A DNA stretch of 64,000 bases from Rheinheimera salexigens (GTDB taxonomy: Bacteria > Pseudomonadota > Gammaproteobacteria > Enterobacterales > Alteromonadaceae). The translations under genes were made by a program, and so were the position numbers. The notes below the pieces were generated by a model, which worked only from the letters and a program-made list of their open reading frames with translations, searched no databases and was not told where the DNA came from. The stretch spans positions 1,673,259-1,737,258 of the forward strand of contig NZ_MKEK01000001.1 of NCBI RefSeq assembly GCF_001752395.1, written 5' to 3'. Below are positions 35,025-41,841 of the stretch, piece by piece. How positions within the stretch are numbered: the stretch's first letter is position 1; the number at the start of each line of letters is the position of its first letter.

Positions 35025-35600
35025 ATGAAACTTTTTGGTTCTCAAACCTCACCTTATGTTCGTCGGATCCGTTTAGCGCTAGCGGATACCCCTTATCAGC
35101 TGATCATGTTAAATATTTTTGATGGCCCTGATCGCGCAACCTTGATTAAATATAATCCGGTACGAAAAGTACCGATGTTATTAGATGGCGCCCAATTGGT
35201 ATTTGATTCAGGAGTCATTTATCGCTATTTGGCTGAAAAATTTGATTGGCCTAAATTAAGCTGGGCAGAAGAAAATCAGGTTACGGTAATTAATGCCGCC
35301 AATGATTCTATGGTTGAATTATTGCTCTGTAAGCGTTCAGGCTTGGACATTGATCCCAAAAAACTATTTTATAGTTTACAACATGAGCGGGTAGAAGGGG
35401 CTTTTAAGGTACTTGAGCAACAAGTTATCTTAGGGCAATATGATCAATGGAATTACTCTTCCATAGCTTTATACTGTTTATTGGACTGGGCTTTGTATCG
35501 TGAGCTTATATCTTTAGATGCCTTTATTCATTTAGAACAATTTCATCAGAAAAATCAGCAACAGCCTTTTGTTGCTGAGAGTGACCCTAGACTAGGTTAG
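35025..35600 (+). CDS. glutathione S-transferase family protein (glutaredoxin-2-like)
   Basis: A 191-residue protein with a thioredoxin-like N-terminal domain: MKLFGSQTSPYVRRIRLAL, the cis-Pro segment NPVRKVPMLLDG, and a glutathione-contacting FDSGVIYRYLAEKF (Asp-Ser). The C-terminal ~105 residues are helical as in GSTs. The active-site position reads SPYVR, not CPYC, so it is not a classical glutaredoxin. It is 97 bases after dcd with a hairpin between and is convergent with yaeQ. Substrate unknown. Confidence 0.8.
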   Translation: MKLFGSQTSPYVRRIRLALADTPYQLIMLNIFDGPDRATLIKYNPVRKVPMLLDGAQLVFDSGVIYRYLAEKFDWPKLSWAEENQVTVINAANDSMVELLLCKRSGLDIDPKKLFYSLQHERVEGAFKVLEQQVILGQYDQWNYSSIALYCLLDWALYRELISLDAFIHLEQFHQKNQQQPFVAESDPRLG

Positions 35601-35650
35601 CTTTTTTAGTGTGGTAAAACCCGTGCGCTTAGCTGTTATTAGGTAATCTT

Positions 35651-36205
35651 TTAACTGTTTTGCGCACGTTGTAAAACTTCAGGCTCAATAAGCACACTTT
35701 TTTCGTCATTAGATAGCCAAATTTGCCCCTCACTAATATTACATTGCAGCACCATATTGCGACTGACTAATTGCGCCATCTCAGTAACGGCTGCTTCAGG
35801 AATATCAAATATAGTTAAATTTTGATAGCGGGCTAATGCTTGTTGGTTGTTTTTCCACCAAACTGGCACGCTTCGACCACCATAACAAAACAATTGCACT
35901 TGTTTAGCGCGGCCACTGGCTTTGCGTAACCACTTCTCTTCGCTTTGGCCAAATTCAACCCATAGCGCAATGTCACCATTTAAATCTCTATCCCACAATT
36001 CAGGCTCATCATCCTCAGAGCTTAAACCTTTAGTAAAGGCCATGTTTTCACTGGCATTAATAACAAATGCCAATAGTTTTACCATCATGCGCTGATCATT
36101 TTCTGAAGGATGTTGGGCTAATGTCAGTTGGTGATCTTGGTAATAATGTCGATCCATATCAGCAATTTGCAACTGAATTTTAAAAATGGTCGCTTTTAAA
36201 GCCAT
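35651..36205 (-). CDS. yaeQ: YaeQ family protein
   Basis: A 184-residue protein of the YaeQ family, whose fold is a variant of the PD-(D/E)XK nuclease fold. Typical segments are MALKATIFKIQLQIADMDRHYY, HPSENDQRMMVKLLAF, DLNGDIALWVEFGQ and LFCYGGRSVPVWW. In E. coli yaeQ multicopy expression compensates for RfaH loss in some backgrounds; the biochemical role is not established. It is a single gene. Confidence 0.93.
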   Translation of the reverse strand: MALKATIFKIQLQIADMDRHYYQDHQLTLAQHPSENDQRMMVKLLAFVINASENMAFTKGLSSEDDEPELWDRDLNGDIALWVEFGQSEEKWLRKASGRAKQVQLFCYGGRSVPVWWKNNQQALARYQNLTIFDIPEAAVTEMAQLVSRNMVLQCNISEGQIWLSNDEKSVLIEPEVLQRAQNS

Positions 36206-36541
36206 AGCGTTAACCTTAATACTCTAACCGGGCGCAGAGTGTACCGCGAAGCTATTACTGGCTCAAACAGTAGTTTAGGCTTTGTCACGATTTAAAGCCT
36301 AATAAGCAATACTTATGCTAAAAGCAACAAGCAAAGAACCATTGTTTGGCAGAGAGTTATTAGTCCACTTTATCCGGCTATCTGAGTTTGATGTTAAGAA
36401 AAGTAAAAGTAGCTGCATAGATAAAATACAGCTGGTAAAGTGCAGCGGTAAAATGAAAGGGTTTCAGTGGGCGTTAATCTATAGCGTGTTTTTATAGCGG
36501 TTTAATCTTGCTATTTTATCGTTCAACATTAAGGGATTGCT
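36206..36541. other. 336-base gap without a convincing gene
   Basis: The stretch between yaeQ and the secreted 194-residue protein contains one short plus-strand frame (36315-36497, 60 codons) with no ribosome site or recognisable motif, which I regard as chance. The right-hand part should hold the promoter of the downstream gene; no clear -35/-10 pair or hairpin was picked. Confidence 0.5.
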
Positions 36542-37126
36542 ATGAAACGTTTAATCGCTCCGGCTTTAATCGGCTTATTAATACAACTACCGGTTATGGC
36601 TGACACACTGATTACCAGTGACAATTTAACTAAACTTGAAATTTTATTACCTAAATTAACGGCGTTAGAAAATAACAAGCAAGTTCGTTTTAATCAAAAT
36701 GTTACTTTACAACCGCATTGTAATTGGCAGCAACAGTATACCGATTTAAAAGCGCAACAACCTGACAGTGCTTCTGTTGCCCAAGCAGAGCAACTAATTC
36801 AGCAAAATGGATTTAAAACAGAACAGTTTTTAGAATTAAGCGCAAAAGTTAGTTGGCCCATGTTAGATGCGGTAATGCCAATGATGCAAATGTCACAACA
36901 AGCCGCCGTTTTTATGCCTGCAGATCAGCGTAAAAAATTACAGCAATCGTTTAACAAAAGTAATCGTTATTATAAAACCGTTGGAGGCTGTTTAACCAAC
37001 GAAGATAAGCAAGCATTGGCCCAGCATAAACAACGTATTATGCAGTTAGCCACTGATATGTCAGGCCTGGCAGGAACAAGCGGAATGGATTTCAATCAAT
37101 TAATGAAAATGAGCAATACTAATTAA
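36542..37126 (+). CDS. uncharacterised secreted protein upstream of mipA-like gene
   Basis: A 194-residue protein with a clear signal peptide (MKRLIAPALIGLLIQLPVMA). The mature part is Gln-rich and probably all-helical, with two Cys (HCNWQ near residue 60 and GGCLTNE near 152) that could form a disulfide. Met-rich patches occur in the middle (MLDAVMPMMQMSQQ) and near the end. I do not recognise a family. The MipA/OmpV gene begins 11 bases after its stop, so they are almost certainly one operon, and it could be a periplasmic partner of that outer-membrane protein. This is inference from position only. Confidence 0.65.
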   Translation: MKRLIAPALIGLLIQLPVMADTLITSDNLTKLEILLPKLTALENNKQVRFNQNVTLQPHCNWQQQYTDLKAQQPDSASVAQAEQLIQQNGFKTEQFLELSAKVSWPMLDAVMPMMQMSQQAAVFMPADQRKKLQQSFNKSNRYYKTVGGCLTNEDKQALAQHKQRIMQLATDMSGLAGTSGMDFNQLMKMSNTN

Positions 37127-37137
37127 GAAGGTAGTCA

Positions 37138-37881
37138 ATGCGCGTAGTATCGGTAGGAAGTGTTTTGGGTGTAGCGTTACTGAGCGCGCCAGCTGTTGCA
37201 GAATCACCAGCACAAGGTTTTTTATACGGCTTAGGGGGTGGTGTTAACCAAGAGATTTATCGTGGCTTTAAAAAACGCATAATACCCATCCCTGTTATAG
37301 GTTACAAAGGAGACAGATTAACTGTTTTTGGTCCTTTTATGACTTATGACATACTTAGATATGGCAACTTTACGGTAACAGGGCACCTAGCACCACGGTT
37401 TGCTGGTTTTGACGCTTCCGACAGTGACTATTTTTTGGGTATGGCAAAGCGAAAAATGTCGCTTGATGCCGGAGTGGGCGCTTCACTGCGCCAAGATAAT
37501 TGGTTACTTGAAGTTTCAACGTTATTCGATGTTTTAGATAATTCTAACGGATTTGAAGCTAAAACAGCCATTAGTTATGGTCAGCAAGTGGGCGCGGTAA
37601 GGTTTGAGCCTAAATTTTCTGTTGATTATAGTAATAGCAACTTGGTTGATTATTACTATGGTGTACGCGATAACGAAGCTACGGCTACGCGTGCCGCTTA
37701 TCGGGGCGAAGGCACAATAAACTATTCTGCTGGATTATCGATGAGTACAGCGTTATTTTTTAATGGTATGTCACGACTAGGTTTTAAACATACTTGGTAT
37801 GGCAGCGGTATTAGCAATAGCCCATTAACCCATCGCGATACCGGCTTTAGCTTTTCAGCATCATGGTCAACTATGTTTTAA
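37138..37881 (+). CDS. MipA/OmpV family outer-membrane protein
   Basis: A 247-residue predicted beta-barrel: signal peptide ending in PAVAES, then LYGLGGGVNQEIYRGFKKRIIPIPVIGYKGDRL, which fits the MipA/OmpV pattern, alternating hydrophobic strands throughout, and a C-terminal Phe (SFSASWSTMF) recognised by the BAM machinery. E. coli MipA was described as a scaffold for murein hydrolase MltA and synthase PBP1b; other members are linked to antibiotic entry. It follows the secreted 194-residue protein and ends at a strong hairpin. Confidence 0.8.
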   Translation: MRVVSVGSVLGVALLSAPAVAESPAQGFLYGLGGGVNQEIYRGFKKRIIPIPVIGYKGDRLTVFGPFMTYDILRYGNFTVTGHLAPRFAGFDASDSDYFLGMAKRKMSLDAGVGASLRQDNWLLEVSTLFDVLDNSNGFEAKTAISYGQQVGAVRFEPKFSVDYSNSNLVDYYYGVRDNEATATRAAYRGEGTINYSAGLSMSTALFFNGMSRLGFKHTWYGSGISNSPLTHRDTGFSFSASWSTMF

Positions 37882-37926
37882 ATAGAAAAGTTTTAAAATG
37901 AAAACTTACTGACAGGTTAATTAAAG

Positions 37927-37967
37927 CACACTGCCATCAAAGGTAATACTGATGGCAGTGTGTTTTT
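37927..37967. terminator. bidirectional terminator between mipA-like and esterase genes
   Basis: A 13-bp perfect stem (CACACTGCCATCA/TGATGGCAGTGTG), 10-base loop, then T5 on the plus strand. It lies between two converging genes. Confidence 0.88.
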
Positions 37968-37985
37968 AAAACTTAAAATTCACTC

Positions 37986-38999
37986 TCAATTTCGGCCATT
38001 ATTTAACAAGCTATCAACCATGTCATTAACGGCAATAATTTGTACTCCCTCACGAGTGGCATAGTTTTCACCGCTATAGCCCCACCAATCCCAGCAGGCA
38101 TTAGGGTTAAACATACTTTTTGTGGTTTGTGGATATAAAATCACTAAATTATTACTATCGGCATAGTTATTTAAATCAGTATTCGTCACGTACGCCTGGT
38201 CAACAAACTCAGCGTTTTGCTTACAACCATGAAAGCTGACATGTAAGCGGCAGCTTTCACCGCTAGCACAACTTTGCGGAATATAAGCATAACCCGTTTC
38301 TGCTAGGCTTTGTTTGGCAGCATCTGATAATTGGTGTTGATTAAAGCTGACTAAATTGCCGGTGGTTGTCGCTACTTTAGGCTTTATTTCAGCTAATAAA
38401 TAGGTTAAAAAATTACCCGCTGCATCGTAATTACAATTCGCTATAAAAGGTGATTCAGAGCTGTCACAACTGCCTAATTCAGCACGGTCGGTCGGAAAGG
38501 TATGAGCGAAAGCTTTATCGCTTATCAGTTGAATATTATTTTCAGACACAAAGTGCTGATATTGCTGGGCTAGTAACTGACCTAACTTTGGTAATACCGT
38601 TGTATCTTTACTGCCATTTAATATCCAAACTTTATCATTTTGCAGTTGTTTGCTACTAGCGAGATTGCCATCTTGTTGTTGCTTATCTAAATACTGCTGT
38701 ATTGCCGCTAAGTCAGGGCTGCTTTCTGGTTTATTAAAGCAATGGCCAAGGGCAGTGCTTAAACTATTTTGGGCACAATAAATAGGACCTGCAGCCAAGA
38801 TTGCAGCTCCCGAAACTTGCTCTGCATGAGCTAGGTGATATTGTGCAGCCATATAACCGCCACTTGATAGCCCAGAGAGTGTGATTTGCGGGACAAGTTG
38901 TAATATCGGCAGTGCAGTTTCTTCAACTGAGGCGGCATTCGCTACCGACAACAAGGTGCCTAAGCCTACACTTAGGATAACCGTTGCTTTTAGGTTCAT
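37986..38999 (-). CDS. secreted PHB-depolymerase-like esterase, type-2 catalytic domain order
   Basis: A 337-residue exported alpha/beta-hydrolase: signal peptide MNLKATVILSVGLGTLLSVA, lipase box GLSSGGYMA near residue 45, and the oxyanion-hole segment SFHGCKQN near residue 265. The lipase box precedes the oxyanion motif, the order of the circularly permuted type-2 catalytic domain of extracellular poly(3-hydroxybutyrate) depolymerases. No C-terminal linker or substrate-binding domain is present, and the protein ends soon after the WDWWGYSG segment. So it may be a short-polymer or oligomer esterase. Start is the ATG at 38999 with GGAA upstream; two further ATGs at 39014 and 39017 are in frame. 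Confidence 0.8.
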   Translation of the reverse strand: MNLKATVILSVGLGTLLSVANAASVEETALPILQLVPQITLSGLSSGGYMAAQYHLAHAEQVSGAAILAAGPIYCAQNSLSTALGHCFNKPESSPDLAAIQQYLDKQQQDGNLASSKQLQNDKVWILNGSKDTTVLPKLGQLLAQQYQHFVSENNIQLISDKAFAHTFPTDRAELGSCDSSESPFIANCNYDAAGNFLTYLLAEIKPKVATTTGNLVSFNQHQLSDAAKQSLAETGYAYIPQSCASGESCRLHVSFHGCKQNAEFVDQAYVTNTDLNNYADSNNLVILYPQTTKSMFNPNACWDWWGYSGENYATREGVQIIAVNDMVDSLLNNGRN

Positions 39000-39217
39000 A
39001 ATAGAGCTTTCCATCAAATGAAAAAAGTTAACCTATACTGTTACAATTGTGCCGTTTAAAAGCAATAACGCTTTGGTGCTAAATTAAGATAAGCTTTACT
39101 TAAGCATGCTAAGGTTTTATAACTATTACATTAAGAGAGTTGCATTAAGAGCATTATATTTAGAGTATTGCATTTAGATAATTGTAATACACAGCTAGCG
39201 TTGCTCATGGAGGAAGT

Positions 39218-39517
39218 ATGTTAACTAAAAGTGATAACCGTAATTATTTTCGGATGATGGTTAATGCTAGCGTTAAGCTAATGATTAATCATCCTGAAGT
39301 TGGCCGAGAATTAGACGGTATTTGTCGGGATTTAAGTGCGTCTGGCATGTCGGTTGACGTTGATGAGCCGCTAGAAATGGGCACCTTGATTAATGTCAGA
39401 CTGGAATCAGCTAATGCCAGTGTGCCACCCTTAGATGCAACAGCTAAAGTTATGCGTTGTAGTCAAGAGCAAGAAGATTGCTATCAGCTTGGATTAGCAT
39501 TTATTGAGATGAATTAG
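39218..39517 (+). CDS. minimal PilZ domain protein
   Basis: A 99-residue single PilZ domain. The c-di-GMP-binding signature is complete: RxxxR as RNYFR near residue 8 and DxSxxG as DLSASG near residue 43. There is no other domain, signal or membrane segment. It should bind cyclic di-GMP and act on a partner protein. A GGAGG lies just before the ATG. It is a single gene, convergent with the H1-like gene; its target cannot be told from context. Confidence 0.88.
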   Translation: MLTKSDNRNYFRMMVNASVKLMINHPEVGRELDGICRDLSASGMSVDVDEPLEMGTLINVRLESANASVPPLDATAKVMRCSQEQEDCYQLGLAFIEMN

Positions 39518-39576
39518 CTTAAACTTAAAAATTGAACAACAGCGTTAATAGGCTTAATTATTTTGAGTTATTTAAT

Positions 39577-39620
39577 AAAAAAACCATCTACTGCAAACTG
39601 CTAGCTAGATGGTTTTTTTT
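39577..39620. terminator. bidirectional terminator between pilZ-like and H1-like genes
   Basis: AAAAAAACCATCTA on the left pairs with TAGATGGTTTTTTT on the right around a 14-base loop, giving A- and T-tracts for both converging genes. Confidence 0.88.
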
Positions 39621-39646
39621 TGTTCAACTAATTGCAAAAAGCAATT

Positions 39647-40114
39647 TTATTCGCGATAGCCGCGAGGCATACGCTGTTTGTTGCCTTCTATGTGCTGCTG
39701 CCATACATGCTCTGGTGTTTCACCGCTACCTGATGCAGTAGTTTTTGGCTTGTCAGCTTTGGCTTTTTTTGCTTTAGCAGTGGCAGGTTTTTTAGCTGCT
39801 TTTTTAGTTGGCTTTTTAGCCGTTGTTTCGCTAGTTTTAGCCGCCTTGCTACTTGGTTTTTTAGCTGCTTTGTCACTCTTTTTTGCAACTTTGCTGGTGG
39901 TTTTTTTAACCGGTTTGGCACTGTCTTTTACTGCTGATTTTGTGTCAGTGCTATAGCTTTGGCCGAGTTCTTCTAATTCAGCCAAACGCATATTTTTACT
40001 ACCATCAACACTATACCAACCCGGTTTCTCTTCAATCTTAGGCGCTTTATTAAAAGCCGCTTTATAAGCAGCAGTGAATTCAGCAAGCACTTTTGTTTTA
40101 TCTAATGTTGTCAT
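39647..40114 (-). CDS. histone H1-like Lys/Ala-rich protein
   Basis: A 155-residue protein in three parts: an N-terminal ~60-residue domain of ordinary composition (KVLAEFTAAYKAAFNKAPKIE, GWYSVDGSKNMRLAELEELG), a ~65-residue low-complexity region of KK, KPSSKAA and KPTKKAAKK type resembling eukaryotic H1 tails and bacterial AlgP/Hc1-like proteins, and a short tail (PEHVWQQHIEGNKQRMPRGY). The basic part should bind DNA or RNA non-specifically, so a nucleoid or regulatory role is likely. Database names such as SyrB-like are applied to similar proteins without function. It is a single gene; the repeats make unequal copy number between strains likely. Confidence 0.75.
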   Translation of the reverse strand: MTTLDKTKVLAEFTAAYKAAFNKAPKIEEKPGWYSVDGSKNMRLAELEELGQSYSTDTKSAVKDSAKPVKKTTSKVAKKSDKAAKKPSSKAAKTSETTAKKPTKKAAKKPATAKAKKAKADKPKTTASGSGETPEHVWQQHIEGNKQRMPRGYRE

Positions 40115-40254
40115 AATTATCCTTAGATGAGGCTTAGTTAAACAGGTTGCTTGTTATTTATACAACATATTTACGACTTAGTACAAATTCGCCTGATTAT
40201 TTCTGCTATTACAGTACAATAAGGCTAATTAGTTGTTTAAAAGAGTGAGTGGTT

Positions 40255-41013
40255 ATGCTTGATAGAAATCAATTAGTCAGCTTTTTACAAACAGAATTGC
40301 AAACAGAACGGATTACAGATTATTGCCCGAATGGTTTGCAGGTTGAGGGAAAGCAAAATATTCAACGTATTGTTACTGGTGTTACGGCAAGCCAAGCCTT
40401 AATTGATGCCGCAATTAACGCTAAAGCCGATGCGGTTTTGGTGCATCATGGTTACTTTTGGAAAGGTGAGTCCGCTGTTATTACCGGGATGAAAAAACGC
40501 CGTTTACAAAGTCTTTTACAGCATGATATTAATTTACTAGCCTACCATTTACCCTTAGATATCCATCCAGTTTTGGGCAATAATGCACAGTTGGGTAAGA
40601 TGTTAGATGTTCAACATATCACGCCAATAGCAGGCTTAGAGCCGAATGGTATTGTGATGCAAGGTGAATTTGTTACTGCGCAAACTGCCATACAAGTGAA
40701 GCGGCTATTAGAACAGCTATTACAGCGTACGGTATTGTTGCACGAAGGCGGTGATAGCATGATTAAAAAAGTGGCTTGGTGTACCGGCGGTGGTCAAGGC
40801 TATATTGAACAAGCGGTAGCGGCAGGTGCACAGTTATTTATTACCGGAGAAGTTTCTGAGCAAACCATTCATGTGTCCCGAGAGCTAGGAATACACTTTA
40901 TTGCAGCGGGCCATCATGCAACGGAGCGCTATGGTATTAAAGCACTAGGTGAATATATTGCTAAGCAGTTTGATGTTAACGTTGATTTTATTGATATTGA
41001 TAATCCAGCCTAA
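40255..41013 (+). CDS. Nif3-like dinuclear metal centre protein (YbgI family)
   Basis: A 252-residue member of the NIF3/YbgI family, which forms hexameric rings with a two-metal site. Metal-binding candidates are DAVLVHHGYFW, LLAYHLPLDIHPVLGNNAQLG, and near the end AAGHHATERYGIKALGEYI. In E. coli YbgI is a GTP cyclohydrolase-like protein of unsettled role. Start is the ATG at 40255, preferred to a GTG two codons earlier. Its stop overlaps the start of cmoM by one base (TAATG), so translation is probably coupled. Confidence 0.92.
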   Translation: MLDRNQLVSFLQTELQTERITDYCPNGLQVEGKQNIQRIVTGVTASQALIDAAINAKADAVLVHHGYFWKGESAVITGMKKRRLQSLLQHDINLLAYHLPLDIHPVLGNNAQLGKMLDVQHITPIAGLEPNGIVMQGEFVTAQTAIQVKRLLEQLLQRTVLLHEGGDSMIKKVAWCTGGGQGYIEQAVAAGAQLFITGEVSEQTIHVSRELGIHFIAAGHHATERYGIKALGEYIAKQFDVNVDFIDIDNPA

Positions 41014-41780
41014 TGCAAAAGCCCGATCGTAATTTTGATGATATAGCGGCCAAATTTGGTCGTAATATTTATGACACCACCAAAGGTAAAATACGCCAGC
41101 AAGTATTGTTACGTGATCTTGGCCAATTAGCGGTATTACAACAGCCTTGTCATATTTTAGATGTCGGTGCAGGGCAGGGCCAAATAGCCTTGCATCTAGC
41201 TGCACAAGGTCATTCAGTATTATTAACCGATATCTCTAGTGAAATGTTGGCGACAGCTAAGCAAGCGGCTGATACATTAAATTTAACTACAGTGGATTTT
41301 CAACAAATATCATTGTCTGAACTAGTGCAGCAACAACAACAAAAAGCGCAGTATAAATTAATTTTATGCCACGCTATGTTGGAATGGTTAGCTGAGCCTG
41401 AACAAGCCATTGCACAGCTTAAGCAGCTATTAGCACCTGGCGGTATACTATCGTTAATGTTTTATAATATAGATGCCAAGCGTTTAAGTAATATTATTTA
41501 TGGTAACTTTGCTTATGTGGCTGCAGATATGCAGGTTAAGAAAAAAGTACGTTTAAGCCCGCAAAATCCGCTACAACCTAATGCAGTGCTTTCTTGGTGT
41601 CAGGCGGCAGGCTTAACATTAATCGCTAAAACCGGGGTGCGTTGTTTTCACGATTACTTGCGTAATCTAGAGCAGCAACAAACGGAATTTGAACAGTTAT
41701 TAGCCTTAGAGTTAGCCTATAACCGCATTGAGCCTTATGCTTCGCTAGGCCGTTATCAGCACTTGTTGTTACAAGGTTAA
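41013..41780 (+). CDS. cmoM: tRNA 5-carboxymethoxyuridine methyltransferase CmoM
   Basis: A class I SAM methyltransferase (255 residues) that methylates cmo5U at wobble position 34. It begins with the family-specific FDDIAAKFGRNIYDTTKGKIR, followed by the SAM loop ILDVGAGQGQIALHLA, LILCHAMLEWLAEPEQA and GGILSLMFYNIDAKRLSNII; the C-terminus has TGVRCFHDYLRN. The match to E. coli CmoM (SmtA) is good over its length. It overlaps the Nif3-like gene by one base and is convergent with tamB. Confidence 0.92.
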   Translation: MQKPDRNFDDIAAKFGRNIYDTTKGKIRQQVLLRDLGQLAVLQQPCHILDVGAGQGQIALHLAAQGHSVLLTDISSEMLATAKQAADTLNLTTVDFQQISLSELVQQQQQKAQYKLILCHAMLEWLAEPEQAIAQLKQLLAPGGILSLMFYNIDAKRLSNIIYGNFAYVAADMQVKKKVRLSPQNPLQPNAVLSWCQAAGLTLIAKTGVRCFHDYLRNLEQQQTEFEQLLALELAYNRIEPYASLGRYQHLLLQG

Positions 41781-41812
41781 AGTGACGATTAATACATAAC
41801 GACTCTACACCT

Positions 41813-41841
41813 AACCGTCGGTAGTAGCTGTACCGACGGTT
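41813..41841. terminator. hairpin terminator between cmoM and tamB
   Basis: An 11-bp stem AACCGTCGGTA/TACCGACGGTT with a 7-base loop touches the tamB stop codon and lies 33 bases after cmoM. Confidence 0.75.

Noticed and set aside
36315..36497. 60-codon frame upstream of the secreted helical protein
   Set aside because: No ribosome site, no recognisable motif and no neighbour relation; looks like chance.
39577..39620. Riboswitch near the PilZ gene
   Set aside because: The structure is a simple A/T-flanked hairpin between convergent genes, best explained as a terminator.
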